This document shows positions 1 through 11,294 of a stretch of 64,000 bases of DNA, one piece after another (position 1 is the stretch's first letter; every line of letters begins with the position of its first letter). The notes under the pieces are model-generated. The model saw nothing but the letters and a program-made list of their open reading frames with translations, was not told the origin of the DNA and did not search any database. Source of the stretch: Xiphydria camelus. Lineage: Eukaryota; Arthropoda; Insecta; Hymenoptera; Xiphydriidae. The stretch covers positions 10,092,822-10,156,821 of the forward strand of contig OY783193.1 in the NCBI GenBank assembly GCA_963678675.1. The letters are read 5' to 3'. Position numbers and translations under genes: made by a program.

Positions 1-367
1 ACAATGAATTTTTTCATAGTCATAGCGTATTTTTTACAGTTTACACCCGACACATATTAACGGGCGATTGGTAAGTACATTTTACCGTACCTATACGATA
101 AAAAAGTGGTGTTACTTTTTTATACCATTTCACCGGCTGCAGCTGCAGGTGTCATTGAGTCTTATGCCATTTTTATCTGACACCAAAAGCGGTCTACATA
201 AATCCACGCGGCAGAATTTTTTTTACATATACATATACAAACTGTAAAAAGTATACTGTGGTCTATTAAAAACTTCAATATTTCGCCTCGAGGAGTCCTG
301 TTGCTGGGATACGCTGTAAAAACTCATGGTTTTTTCCATGATTTTTTACTAATCCTTTTTCTCCTTG
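1..367. mobile_element. MITE family E, copy 1 (left end cut by window)
   Basis: This is the right-hand part of a short non-autonomous DNA transposon. It ends in TTACTAATCCTTTTTCTCC followed by TTG and TA, matching the right ends of the copies at 4253, 48232 and 51481. Internally it has the family hallmark: an AACTGTAAAAAGTA segment facing its reverse complement, and a segment around 288-312 reading CCTCGAGGAGTCCTGTT. No coding capacity is seen. The left terminus lies upstream of the window, so its target duplication cannot be checked. Confidence 0.75.
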
Positions 368-1063
368 TAGAGAATACACACTTACACTTCATTAAATCGC
401 AGTAGATGCACTTCTCCCATAAATCACGAGACAGCCATCGCTTCCCTTCCTCCCGCTTATTCATCGGGGAAGAAACGCGAGGCTCGAACCGCCGCGGCGA
501 AGAGAGGGCGGTTTCGGCCGAATTAAAATTGCAACAGCGCGCCGCGCGCGGCTCACGATATCGCGAGGCGCGCGGAGGCTCTAATCATGGATACGTACGA
601 GCTACCATGTTACCCCTCGGCAGAGCACTCATTACGCTAATGTCCCCCAATCACGGCTCTCTCTATCGGCGCCACTCCCCTTTTTTTCCCCAATCACTCC
701 AGTCGGAATCATGCGAACCGCCGTAAAAATCGACGGCGCGGCTCCTCCAGACGAATGGATATATCCGGACGTAGTACCACGTACCTATATGGGAGCGTGC
801 GCTCCTAGCTGAAGAAGGCGGACTCTGCGGAGCGTATATATATCTGGCTTCGATCGATGAAGCTGTCGTAACGCGGCGGTAGATCCGAGGTGTCGTTAGC
901 GATGACGTGCAAGGGATGCGCGCACATGGGTGAGATTTATTTACGAGGGTTCAAAGTAAGGTTGGCTCGATTGTTGATGGATACACCGAAAGGAAAATAT
1001 GGCTGTATGATGTATTTGTATGTACAATGAAAGAAGTGTATGTTTATCAGTGATAACTTATCG
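368..1063. other. Unassigned stretch, CpG-rich in its middle
   Basis: About 470-900 is rich in CpG and CGCG steps, and the rest is AT-richer. The open frame at 406-726 has no recognisable domain, no biased codon use and no splice-site support, so I do not call it. I see no paired inverted repeat or second copy in the window. Confidence 0.5.
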
Positions 1064-1249
1064 CCGTTGTACTAAATAATAGGTATTTGATATTTTGGGA
1101 AACATATTGCGTTCATTGCTCTACTGCATGACAACAATTGACATACGTTTAGCGGAGTTTATTAGATATATGTCAACTGTTGTCATACAGTGAAACAATG
1201 AACGCAATATTTTCCACGAAATGTCAAATCTATTATTTCGTATAACAGT
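1064..1249. mobile_element. MITE-like palindromic element O
   Basis: Two arms of about 80 bp face each other. The left arm, from CCGTTGTACTAAATAATAG through the GCGTTCATTG and CTGCATGACAACA segments, is matched in reverse by the right arm ending CTATTATTTCGTATAACAG. Identity is roughly 85 percent, and the loop is short and AT-rich. There is no second copy in this window and the duplication at its ends is unclear. A non-autonomous foldback or MITE is the simplest reading. Confidence 0.6.
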
Positions 1250-1332
1250 GATTAATACATATACCTACTCTTCTCTATACGAGAGTAGCTATAAAGTAGC
1301 AAAATAGAATAATACATTTACAGAGTATTATG

Positions 1333-1532
1333 CACGGAAAAAAGTTTGTAATAACCACTCTCATTGATCCATGTCGTAAGATTGAATTATTGCGTCGTAC
1401 GACGTTCAGTACCATAAATACCATACCATAAGTACCATATGTCGATATTTATGGTACTGAAAGTTATATGCCGTAAAAATTCAATCTTACCACGTCGATT
1501 ATGGGAGTGGTTACCACAAACTTTTCTCCGCG
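1333..1532. mobile_element. MITE family N, copy 1
   Basis: The termini are CACGGAAAAAAGTTTG and CAAACTTTTCTCCGCG, with arms of about 55 bp that carry the inward segments AACCACTC and GTAAGATTGAATT in inverted copies. The centre contains repeated ACCATAAATACC motifs. A second, more diverged copy lies at 27537-27771. The flanking dinucleotides are TG and TA, differing by one base, so the target duplication is probable but not exact. Confidence 0.75.
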
Positions 1533-2628
1533 TAGTTATCTAAAAGAATTACCACTTTGTCAATTAAAATTTACGTTATTTAGTTGATTTCATCAACCTT
1601 ACATTCTCACTGCAATATCACAGTTACAATTCCAGAAACGTCAGACGTGCATTTCTCCAACATTTTTCGCGAAAAGAACTTCTACGACACTTCTCTCCAC
1701 GAACTTCATTCGATTTCACGGTGCATGCGAAGCGCCTTTCGCCTCGCCGTTTTATCGTCTCGATAAATGCACCTTCGAGCGTTCCAAGAAGATGGAAAGG
1801 ATAATCACAGAGGAAGGGAGGATATTGACTCGCGTACCCCGCGCCTATTTTAATCGATAGCTAACGGTCGCGATTCGATTCCCCGCAGCGGAGGTGCGCC
1901 GCGAAATATAGTCGAAGGAAACGCTCTTTAGCATACGCAGTGGGAGAAAAAGAAACGGGAGACACAGAGGGGGGCGCGAGAGGAGCCAACAGTTAAGGCA
2001 GTCGTTAAGGTTTATGGGGAGCGTGAGATGCAGGGGCTGGCAATTAGTCGTTCGGTGAACACTGTGATCTTCTCGGTGCGCGAGGGAACGACTGGAACAT
2101 CGCGCGCGGAATGGTATATACCGCGCGCGCCGGAGACGGGAAATTGAATATGGGAACCCCGAGATCAGGAAATTTTTCCGGCGGGCGAATCATCTTCCAC
2201 GCGGTCTCGCGTTCGTCTCTTTGGGCGCCGCGCGATCCTCCCGAGGAGCACGTCCTGCTGCTTTGCGCGTAAATTATCCGCCAGTGGTCGGTAGCGGAGG
2301 TCCGTTTCTACTTGCTGAACCGTTAGCGCCGCTTCGTGCGCGGCTGATGCACTTCCTCTAATTTGCGGCTGGCTGCGGAGAACGTTTCTTCGGGTATTTA
2401 TAGAGAGCGATTAAACTCTTGCGATTTTACGAGCATTGTCAGCCATGCTACTGTCAAATTCGACGGTCCATTTTAATTGACTGCGAACTATTTTAAAATG
2501 ATGCATTGTTCTACTGCAGTATTTACTCGCATGAGAAAGTATTTTATATCTCGTATAATCCAGCAAAGACGCACCATTTTTTGATTACCTGCAGCATCGA
2601 AATAATAATTCGATCAAAGACACAGCTG
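1533..2628. other. Unassigned CpG-rich stretch
   Basis: From about 1800 to 2400 the sequence is dense in CGCG, CCGCGC and similar steps, and the flanks are AT-richer. No open frame with coding character, splice pair, tRNA fold or repeated copy was seen. It could contain regulatory or untranslated sequence, but nothing specific supports that. Confidence 0.45.
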
Positions 2629-3162
2629 CACTGAGAAAAATGATTTGATCAATCAAACCAAAATCCCGGAGACCATAACCAAACCATTTAATGAAATATA
2701 GATCCTCCATCTGTTTCGTACAACTGATCACTCTTTCTTGTTAGAATAACTAGACATGTAGTTAGAATAACTACACTGAGAAAAATAATAAGGTTAAATG
2801 ACAAAACGAATCTAGTTGCACGTGTTTAGTTATTCTAATCAAAATACAATACTAGTCAGTTGAATCAAATATCGAATTATTCCAACGAAACATTCAGTCA
2901 TTCCAACTAAACGTTTAGTCATTCTAATAAAAAATTAGTCAGTCAAACCAAAAACCCACAGATGGAGGATCCATATTTTACCAAACGGTTTGGTCATCGT
3001 CTCCAGGATTTTGGTTTGATCGATCAAGTTATTTTTCTTAACGTAAACATGTAGTTGGAATAACTTGATATTTGATTAAACTTACTAGTATTTTGATTAG
3101 AATATCTAGATCCCTTTAACCAGTTGCGCTTTGTCATTTTAACCAAGTTATTTGCCTCAGTG
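2629..3162 (+). mobile_element. MITE family A, copy 1 (split by a second A copy)
   Basis: The outer element begins CACTGAGAAAAATG and ends CTCAGTG. Its interior carries the family A landmarks: a segment near 2666 reading CCGGAGACCATAACCAAACC, then the AGATCCTCCATCTGTTT segment and GTTAGAATAACTA repeats. It is interrupted at 2774-3043 by a complete A copy in the opposite orientation. Removing that insert and one TA restores a continuous family sequence of about 262 bp. Flanks are TG and TA. Confidence 0.88.
2774..3043 (-). mobile_element. MITE family A, copy 2 (nested inside copy 1)
   Basis: This is a 270-bp full-length A element in reverse orientation. It begins CACTGAGAAAAATAATAAGG and ends in AAGTTATTTTTCTTAACG, where the last seven bases are a decayed CTCAGTG. 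It is flanked by TA on both sides (2772-2773 and 3044-3045). The outer element reads continuously across the junction when the insert and one TA are removed, so the younger element and its 2-bp duplication are directly visible. Confidence 0.9.
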
Positions 3163-3164
3163 TA

Positions 3165-3831
3165 TACAATGCAAGCTCCATCAAAGAAATTCACGCGCAA
3201 AGAGACCGTCAACATTTTCTTCGCGAATCGCCCAGCGCGGCGTACGAGTCGCGGCTCACGATTTTGAGTAATTCATCGCGCAATTTGAGCCGCGATTCGG
3301 TACGGCGATTACGCCGGGAGACCCGAAGCAAAGGAGAGCGAGAGATCCCGCGCGCGGATGGAAACCTCTCGCCGAAGACCGAAGGCAACGACGGCGGAGG
3401 AAGGCCTCAGCAGCCCCACTTATCATTAGCCGCATCTGCCGAGCAGTCGGGGTAATTGTTTCCTCCGGTTTATAGTTTTATTCCGACTCTCCGCGCGCGA
3501 TGATATCTCGGCTCGTTTTATATTCCTCGGGGCTACCAAACCATCACGGCCGCGTCTCCGGCTCGCAGGTTTTTTGCGCCCCTTCCTCCGGCATCGTCCT
3601 GTCCTCTACAGCGCTGCGGGATACTCGGCATTCACTCAGGCTTCGTTCGACCGTGGGCAAAAACGCCGGGATTCGCTATTCGCGAAATGTAACGCATCAT
3701 TTTCGTCAGTGCGCAAACGGTATCGATTTTTAATTTGTCGGATGGCGTCACGGATATTCGATATCAGTCGTCGAACGTATAACGTCGATTGAGTAAGACT
3801 TATAGTTCCAAGGAGCTCGCGTAAAAAAAAA
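3165..3831. other. Unassigned CpG-rich stretch
   Basis: The stretch is rich in CpG. Open frames at 3264-3455 and 3500-3792 overlap one another in several frames, as expected from low stop density in GC-rich DNA, and carry no recognisable motif. No repeat partner was seen. Confidence 0.45.
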
Positions 3832-4231
3832 GTGTGGCGGAAGTCTGGGAAAAATTGAACCAAAAAAGTACGGCTGAGGATCCGTATCCGAGATTTTCAA
3901 CTAGACGATTTTTTTATATCGGCTGAAAAATAAGATTTACCCGATTTACTTGTACCTTTTTGATTCAATTCTGTTCTACAGGTTCTTCATTATAAAACTA
4001 CAGTGACTTTTTCGATACTAGAATATGGTTTATTAGTAATAATTTAAGAGTTTAATAAAATAATATCATTTTGAAATAATATTAACTGACAGAGCAGACA
4101 TCGATTACAGCATAACTTCGTACAAACAACTGAACTCTAATTGAAGAGCGCATTGTTTACCGGTTGAAAGTTTGGGTTACGATTCGTAGCCATACTTTTT
4201 TGGTTCAACTTTTCCCAGACTTTCGCCATAT
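3832..4231. mobile_element. Foldback element DD, about 400 bp
   Basis: The ends form inverted repeats of about 45 bp. The left arm reads GTGTGGCGGAAGTCTGGGAA and continues through TTGAACCAAAAAAGTACGGC. The right arm is its reverse complement with a few changes, ending CCCAGACTTTCGCCATA. The interior is AT-rich and non-coding. It lies immediately left of the family E copy at 4253. No second copy is in the window and the target duplication is not clear. Confidence 0.65.
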
Positions 4232-4252
4232 CTTAGTCATAATTTTTTAGTA

Positions 4253-4596
4253 CGCGGAGAAAAAGGATTAGTAAAGAATGTTGGGAAAAGCCATGAATTT
4301 GTACAGTTATCCCAGTAACAGGGCTCCTCGAGGTCAAGGATACGTGAAACATTGAAGATTTTGATAAATCACAGCATACTTTTTACAGTTTGTAACAGCA
4401 TAAACATCAGTTTATATGATAACATTTACCAATCTCCCGTTAGTGTGTGTCGCGCGCGCGCGGGTATATATTGTATGGATTTATATTTCAACGAACTGTA
4501 CAAAGAGTACGCTGTGTCTGTTCAAAAATTCCTACATTTGAGGAGCCCTGTTACAGTGACTTACCCTTAAAGTTACCACAATCCCTTTTCTCCGCG
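4253..4596. mobile_element. MITE family E, copy 2 (complete)
   Basis: The termini are CGCGGAGAAAAAGGATTAG and CCCTTTTCTCCGCG, flanked by TA on both sides. The interior holds the family E segments: CAGTTATCCCAGTAACAGG, then CTCCTCGAGG, ACTTTTTACAGTT and the inverted AACTGTACAAAGAGTACGCT. The length of 344 bp agrees with the other copies. It has no coding capacity. Confidence 0.85.
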
Positions 4597-4598
4597 TA

Positions 4599-5703
4599 CC
4601 TCCCGCACTAAACCCCAGAAATACCTCCGCTCTGAAACCCGAAGTGACGTAAAACCAAGCGGCCATTTTGGTCTCGCCGCTGCAGGCGCCCCGACTCTCG
4701 CCCTCCTCGCTCTCCACCTCTCTCTTCGCGCCATCTTCCCTTTCTAGTCGCCCACCTCGCGCACAGGCATACCCATACGAACGCGTGCAGCGGCCGCACC
4801 GCGGAGCGAGGGTGGAATTAGCCTCGTCTAGCCCTAGCGATATGGAAATATTCGCGATAATAACAGCCCCTCTCGCGCGTATAGGCGGTTCCCCGCGTAT
4901 AGGGAGGTCGCGCGCGCGCGTAAGGTATTTTCGCGGAAACCACTGCCGCTCGTTTCGCGGCGAAATTAAGAGTTTCGCAAGGCGGTACCGCGGACGGGCC
5001 TATCGTTTAAGTCGGATCTCCATGCGAGATTGCTGCCCCCGGGGGGTTGGTGGCGGCGGCGACGGCGGCGGCGGTGGTGGTGGTGGCAGCGACGGTGGCG
5101 ATGGCGCGGCTGCCCTCCTAAGGCGGATTCTTCGAGACCCAGGCATTACGATGCGCGCCGGGGCCCACGTGACGCGCGCGTCCTCCTTTCGGCGATAAAA
5201 GTAGAATTCACCGCGAGAGAGAGAGACGCGGGAATGGCGGGACGCGGCGCAATTACGAGCTTAGAGCGCGCATGTAAATGCGGGAGGGATGCGTGCGTGC
5301 ACGCGTGAGGCTGGGCGCGATGTGTTGGTCAGGTATATATGCAGAGCGCCGCGGCGTTGGGAATGAACGTGACTATTAGCTTCTTAAACGCACGTGGCTA
5401 TTATCTTTGCGGCCAGCTCCTTCGAGAGGGTGCAGGTCTTCTGCGAGGGAAATAAAAGGACGGCGCACCTAAATATTCGGCTTGGAGTATACCTGTATAT
5501 AGCTATGACGCGTCTCTCGCGTATGGATGCGTGGATGCGCGATGGTTCTCCGCGAAATTATTATGAATTATTTGACGATAAAACGCGGGGGTGTGTTTGG
5601 TGAGGGTATACAGCAGCGGTGCCGCGAGTGATTCCCGGTACTCGTGTGTGCCAAGTGCGTTTGGTTTATTCGTTGTCATCCCTTATATTTCTTACGTATA
5701 TAT
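4599..5703. other. Unassigned CpG-rich block
   Basis: This is one of the most CpG-rich parts of the window. It contains an imperfect GGC/GGT triplet repeat (5047-5106). Several overlapping frames are open (for example 4668-5198 and 5030-5308), but the composition is low-complexity and arginine- or glycine-rich in whichever frame is read. I see no splice pair or domain. A promoter-like CpG block is possible but unsupported. Confidence 0.45.
5047..5106. repeat. Imperfect (GGN)n triplet repeat
   Basis: The run consists of GGC, GGT, GAC and similar triplets. In one frame it reads as glycine with aspartate and serine, in another as arginine and tryptophan. It inflates the open frames here and is best read as a simple repeat. 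Confidence 0.75.
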
Positions 5704-5704
5704 A

Positions 5705-5857
5705 CCGTGAGAAAAAAAACTTTGTCATTTTTTAACCAAAATCCTGGATACGACGACCAAACCGTTTGGTGAAATATAGATTCTCTATCTGTGTTTAGTT
5801 AAACTGACCATTTTCCGGTTAGAATAACTAGACAAATAGTCAGAATAAGTGAACATG
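5705..5857 (+). mobile_element. MITE family A, copy 3 (left half only)
   Basis: The copy starts CCGTGAGAAAAAAAAC, a decayed family terminus, and carries the CCTGGATACGACGACCAAAC and GGTGAAATATAGATTC segments in plus orientation. It stops where another A copy begins at 5858. It is either a truncated copy or the host of an insertion whose right half has been lost. Confidence 0.75.
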
Positions 5858-6055
5858 CACTGAGAAAAATAATTTGGTCAATTTAAACAAAATCCTGGAG
5901 GCGATGACCAAACCGTTTGGTGAAATATGGATTCTCTCCATCTGTTCGGTTGGAGTAACTAAACATTTGGTTAGAATAACTACAAGTATTTGGTTCGACT
6001 CATTTTGCACATTAAATCGACTGAATTCTTTTGTCAATTCAACATTCTTAGTATT
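5858..6055 (+). mobile_element. MITE family A, copy 4 (right end degraded)
   Basis: The left terminus CACTGAGAAAAATAATTTGG is intact and is preceded by TG. The CCTGGAGGCGATGACCAAAC and TTGGTTAGAATAACTA segments follow in family order. From about 6000 the similarity fades and no TTTTTCTCAGTG end is found, so the right boundary is approximate. Confidence 0.78.
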
Positions 6056-7755
6056 AGTTTTGACATAAGATATGTTAAATTAACGCGAAAAACCAGTTGA
6101 TTTTAACGCACAAAAATAGGTGAACTGATTCCTGCACAATATATCCAACTGCGTATAGATTCTCTCAAACATCTCCCTACACGATTTACGAATTCCCCAC
6201 CAGGAATTCTATATAAATATCATTTTAACGATACACCCATAAATATTCACAACGAGAGAAAATCCTCCCCATTCTCCACACATATACAAATCCATCCTCT
6301 CCTCTCTCGCGTACAACGATCTTCCACCGCAGAGGCGTCGAGTCGTGCACGCGCTATGCGCGCCGGTTATTCGAAAACGCGTGCCACCCCTAACCCCAGG
6401 GGGTGTGTCGTGGGCGTGGGGGGGCAGCTGCTCTCGTGGTCTGCACGCGTCACATATATTCCAACGGTGCCGAGCAACTCGAACTACATCCTGAAACCGG
6501 TATAGGTCATACGTGTACACGTGTCCCGATGCGCGTACCACCCATTATGCCGAGCAGGGCTGTCGATCGGCCTTCGACAATGTTAAACGCGCACCTCGAA
6601 GAGGCGAGCGAAACTCCCGCCCGCCGGCGCGAGAGCGGAAGTCCCGCGCGAAATCGGAGCTCGCACCTTCTCTCGCGCGCGCGCGCGCGCCTTCCTGTCA
6701 CTCGAGACTCTTCGGGGTCCCGCCGCGCCGTCAGATCCGCCCCACCCCCTTCGGGAGCCGCTAATAGCGATTGTATACGTAATGGGGTTGCTCGCTCGGA
6801 CGTAACGACCTCTCTAAGACGACGTTCATTATTCTTCGGGGGCTCCAGGGGTGGATGGCAGGCGGGCGCGTTTATTATTTGGCCACGGAGAAGCTCAACG
6901 AGAGAGAGAGAGAGAGAGAGAGAAATAGAGGGAGAGTTAAGGGAGGTGGGTGTTAACGGTCCGTCCCCATCTAGCGCAGCTTGCGTCGGTACAGACGGGG
7001 TATACCGCGCTCCCCGGTGGCCCCACGTGTCATTCGGTCATTGTGTCGCTGGCTGTCACGTGTGCGCATAAACGCGTCACTGCCAGAAGATCGTCCGTGC
7101 CAAGTGACGAGTTAACGATATTTTATACGAGCGCGGGCTTTTTTCTCTTGTCTTTTTATCACTCGGACTATAGGTATACGTATGCGGGAAAGGGATCGCA
7201 CTCATCGGGATCGTCGAGAATCGACGACGCGGATACACGCGGAGGCATCGACCGAAATTGGTGGGCGATGGACGTTTCGAAATCGGCATCGGAAGAAATT
7301 TTAACGACCTCGCCGTCTCCGCGTAGATATAACCGCGCGCGTTCCTCGGATGAGCCGAAACTGGAGTAATAGCTACCTACCGGCGCACCAGAAATATCCT
7401 AACGCGCTTACCGGGGAGTGGTAATGACCATGCAATCATCCGGCCGATACAATGCTATCCGATCGGATCACAAAATAGGCACGTACGCGTTTTCAAAACA
7501 CGTTTGATTGCGATGTTTTGCCGCGGCATCGACAGATGTCGGCTTTGCCGCTCTTATACGATGTGTACTTATGGGCGAGCTGTTGATTGTGGGGAGTTGA
7601 TTATGCGAGGTATTACGTAAGATCGTTTGATTGGGCGCAGACTTTTTCGGGGGAAATTATTTTTAGAGGAATATATCCTGGTGATATTTTATTTTTTATC
7701 TTACCGTCACACACATTCGCTCTTATCCCTTGGACATTTTCTTCGTAAAACGATA
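6056..7755. other. Unassigned stretch with CpG-rich core
   Basis: About 6350-7380 is CpG-rich with CGCGCG runs near 6670-6690. Open frames such as 6403-7071 show no domain, and their composition follows the local base bias. A GA dinucleotide run lies at 6901-6923. Nothing else could be assigned. Confidence 0.45.
6901..6923. repeat. (AG)n microsatellite
   Basis: A perfect AG dinucleotide run of about 11 units in otherwise non-repetitive GC-rich DNA. Confidence 0.9.
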
Positions 7756-8011
7756 CACCGCGAGAAAAGATCCAGTTGAATGTGAACCTAAAATGGAAAC
7801 ATTTATTTACTTCGGATAAATGGGAATTTATTCACATCGAACAAAAGTCGATTTTAATTTGATGAATGTTTTGCATATCTTTTTAATCGAGAACGAACCT
7901 AGTAGAATGCTTATTGAATTCAAATAGACTTTTGTTTGATGTGAATAAATTCTTATTTATCTCAAATACATTTTTCTATGTTCATGTTCAACTAGACCTT
8001 TTCCCTGGGTG
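7756..8011. mobile_element. MITE family L (complete)
   Basis: The termini CACCGCGAGAAAAGATC and CCTTTTCCCTGGGTG are flanked by TA on both sides. Long arms include GAATTTATTCACATCGAAC on the left and its near-perfect reverse complement ending near 7955. The element is 256 bp with no coding frame. Its end sequence is a looser version of the CAC(T/G)GAGAAAA terminus shared by the other families. Confidence 0.8.
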
Positions 8012-8013
8012 TA

Positions 8014-8906
8014 ACCCAGATAGACACATGTGATGTAAATTTTTCAGTAATTTTACGAAAACCTAGATCACTGCGTGCAGCAACTGTGTGTGTTTTATGA
8101 GTCCTCCCTTGGTACTGTTATTTTGTGTAATTGAATGATGAAGTTATGTTTCGAAAATAATAAGTAAATTTTACGTAAATTTGATGTAGGTATCATTTGC
8201 AGCTTACACTTGTAATAAACAATTTCTATTAATTTGACGTAAAATTTAAAAAAAAAACTCAAAGCAGGTTCCCCAGCAGCTTAGATTCGAAAGATTCGAT
8301 CTGCATTGTCGCGAACGAAATCGATATCCTCCTCGCAGAAATCCACGTTTCACCTTTTATCCACCCCGCCATCTCCGTGATATACCCCGGCACGTGTTCC
8401 GCACGACGGATCCGTCCGATGGCACGGATCCCGCCGGGAAAATTGAGCGGTAACGCTACACGTATTTCCTGCGGGACAGATTTCGAGTCGCCGATCGCTC
8501 CTTCCCCGCCCACCGGAGTCCTCCTCCTTTCACGGTCCTTACAATATTATTGTATCGCTTCCTGCCCCGTAGGACGCTAACTAGCCCCGCGGCGGAACCG
8601 AGTCGAAATTCGAGTTACCGCGTCCAAAGGAGCCGAGGAAATCCATCACAATGACTCGGAGGCGTATACAGGCGTTCGCGCGCCGCGGAAGTGCAAGGTT
8701 ACAAAAAGAAGTATACATGATCCTCGCGTATTCGTTTATGGTACCATCGGAGAACGAGTTCCGAGAAAGCTGCGTCGGCGTTTGTGCAACCCGTGCGTGG
8801 CAGCTTTGAGGAAAGTCCTTCTATAAAAAACTTCTTTCGAAGACAATATATATATACATCGATCTAGAAAAAAGTTTTCTACCGAAAATCTCCCGAAATA
8901 ATCGTA
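8014..8906. other. Unassigned stretch
   Basis: The first third is AT-rich with poly-A near 8250. The rest (about 8270-8770) is CpG-richer. No convincing coding frame, splice pair or repeat partner was found. Confidence 0.45.
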
Positions 8907-9651
8907 CACTGAAAAAAATAACTTGAATAAAATGTCAAAAAGCGTCTGATTAAATGAGCTAAGTTATTCTAACCAAAATACTAGTAAGTTGAATCAAATA
9001 TTTAATTATTCTAAACATGTTTAGTTATTCTAACTACATGTCTAGTTATTCTAACCACTCGTGTAGAAATTAGTCAGGGATGGTCTTAGTTAAGAAGGGG
9101 CTCCTATAAGGCTGAACAAGAGTTTCCTTGGTGAAGGCTTCCTTATTATTATCTCAGTAGGGCCCTGTCAGGGCTTTCTAAGGTTTGCTTACTTTTAAAC
9201 TGCAAAGCTTTAGTAAGACAAACTTGTAAGGGTCTCTTCAGGGTTTGATAAGGATGCCTTGTTAAGAAATAAGCAGTCTTTTTTAATAAAAACTTAGCAG
9301 GGCCCTGTCGGGGCATTTCAAAGCTTCCTTATTATAAAACTCTAAGCAACGTGCAATAATTGTACGTAGTTTAATTATTAAGACCTTATTAAGGTTTTTT
9401 ATTGAGGCCCGATTAGTTGCCCATAAAAGGGGCTTTGCACACCAAACTTTTCACTTCCTCATCCGGGCCCGATTATAAAAAGGTCCAAATAATCAAGCTC
9501 TTATTACAATCCTCAGACAATTTCTACACGGGCAGAAAATGGTCAGTTTAACCAAACAGATGGAGCATCCAAATTTCACCAAACGGTTTCGTTATAGTCT
9601 CCAGGATTTTGGTTAGATTGACCAGTAAGCTATTGTATTTTTCTATTGAGG
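8907..9651 (-). mobile_element. MITE family A, copy 5 (split by a 475-bp element)
   Basis: The left end is CACTGAAAAAAATAACTTG after TA. The right half carries reversed family landmarks, including GTCTCCAGGATTTTGGTTAG, and ends with a decayed terminus near 9651 followed by TA. Family sequence is broken between CTAACCA and GAAAATGGTCAG by the element at 9058-9532. Removing that element and one CA restores the family consensus. Confidence 0.85.
9058..9532. mobile_element. 475-bp element nested in A copy 5
   Basis: The termini are CTCGTGTAGAAATTAGTC and GACAATTTCTACACGGG, an inverted repeat of about 18 bp. The dinucleotide CA flanks both sides, and the disrupted A copy supplies the empty-site sequence. 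The interior repeats motifs such as GGGCCCTGTC, GGGCTTT and TTATTAAG several times in both orientations. There is no coding frame. The 2-bp duplication resembles that of the CACTGAG families, but the terminal sequence differs. Confidence 0.82.
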
Positions 9652-11290
9652 TATATTAATACCTCTACGAAACAATCCTCCGTAAAAATCGATATCCCCC
9701 TCCCCCCGATACCCCCGATACCAAACGATCCGTGCACCGCGCGAACTTTCACCGTTCATCTCGCAAAAGAAAGGACTCCCGGGCGCCGCTCCTCGCGAAA
9801 GTCTATGACGACTATCCGCGGTCGTTTGCAAATCCACCCGGAGCACACCCCGCGGGCGTGTCGCACCCCGCGCCATTAACGAAGCAGCGCTGCGATGGCT
9901 CCGCGCGTTTTGCTTAACTGCCTGCAGCGCGCCGTATACTCGCGTATACACACGCACGCGTGCACGGTCGTTTCTTTTACGACGCTGCCGTGCGACGGGC
10001 GTCGCGCGCTAGGCTCTCTCTCTCTCTCTTTCTCTCTCCCACGAGCCGCGCAGTGCAAGCGGTGGAATCGCATACCGAACCGCTGCGCGTTTGATGACCG
10101 ATCTTATCGGTTTCACGATGTCACGCCGGATGGAGGTACGACGTACAAATCTACCGTTTATCACTGCACTCGTTCGCGCCGACTGTAATCCGCCGTTTAC
10201 GGCGTTCGTGTGCACAGCGCGCGCGAACCTCGCACCTGCGTGTCGACTGCAAACGCGCGTCTGTGCATCGCGCCTCCCCCGTATATAAGAGTCCGGCGAG
10301 TATATATGTATATAGGTACCTATGTAAATGTTGCGGTTCCCGGAGAAAAATCATGTACACGTGAGACGCACGGACGATTATTAACGTTCCGTGAACGTAT
10401 CGCGATCTCACACGTGGCCGACGCTAACGATAACTTCTTTATTAAGACGCGTCGAGATCACGCGGGGATACAGGAACCGAGGACGGCTTCCTCGAAGCGG
10501 CTACGCTAAATCAACGTCGCGCGATGGACGCGCGATATTTCGCGACGTCTAATCAAGGCGTGACCGACGCTTCGTTAACGACGTGCCGCGGTTGTGATTG
10601 GATTGTTAACACTTCCTTCAGGCTCTTGGTAATTTGACGAGCTGAATTAGTTGTGACCGGGATAAGTGCGGCTCGGGAAAATACGACGTGGTTTGACTGT
10701 TGGAACGTTCCCTGATTTTATCATACTTTCGCCTTTTCAGGTAGAAAAGTGTCCCTTCGACTTCTAATGATTAACCCTCTGTGGTCCACTTGACTCGGGC
10801 CCCAATTTGGAAACTGACTGTACTTATTTTTTTACGATCATAACTAAGATCTCGTCAGATCTCGAGATAAATAGCTTCTTTTTTAAATTCGTACTACGAA
10901 ACTTCTTCGGACTTCGGAAAAAATCATTTTTGAAATGTGCACTGTAGAACTTCTTATTACTTCAAAGTATATCTTACGAGAATCAATTATTAAGAAAACG
11001 TAAAAAAATGAAGAAGTTATAACACTTTTATAGCGAAGCGGCTCATTTTTCTCGCATCTGCACGATCGTTTTTGAATGTGGTATCATTTCATTTTTTATG
11101 TAAACATGGAAATTAGATATTCTACAATGTTCGAGGAATGTTCCATAATTTGTTGGTCAAAATTGGACGGATGTTGTTCACGTGACTACTAATTAAAAAT
11201 CGGTTGGGTCCATTTGTCTTTAGTATCAAGTTTATTTTATAATAAATAAGAAAGTGGCTTGCCCGCACAAAACGCTGTTGTAGTGCCCAG
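9652..11290. other. Unassigned stretch, CpG-rich then AT-rich
   Basis: About 9690-10600 is CpG-rich with a CT run at 10014-10038. The many overlapping short open frames there have no domains. From 10770 it becomes AT-rich. A TTAACCCTCTGTGGTCC sequence near 10771 resembles a piggyBac-type end, but no matching opposite end was found. Confidence 0.45.
10014..10038. repeat. (CT)n microsatellite
   Basis: A nearly pure CT run interrupted by one extra T. Confidence 0.85.
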
Positions 11291-11294
11291 GAGA

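Noticed and set aside
6403..7071. 222-codon plus-strand frame
   Set aside because: No recognisable domain, composition follows local GC bias, and it spans an AG microsatellite.
10770..11230. Possible piggyBac-type element starting TTAACCCTCTGTGG
   Set aside because: No matching inverted end followed by TTAA was found within a plausible distance.
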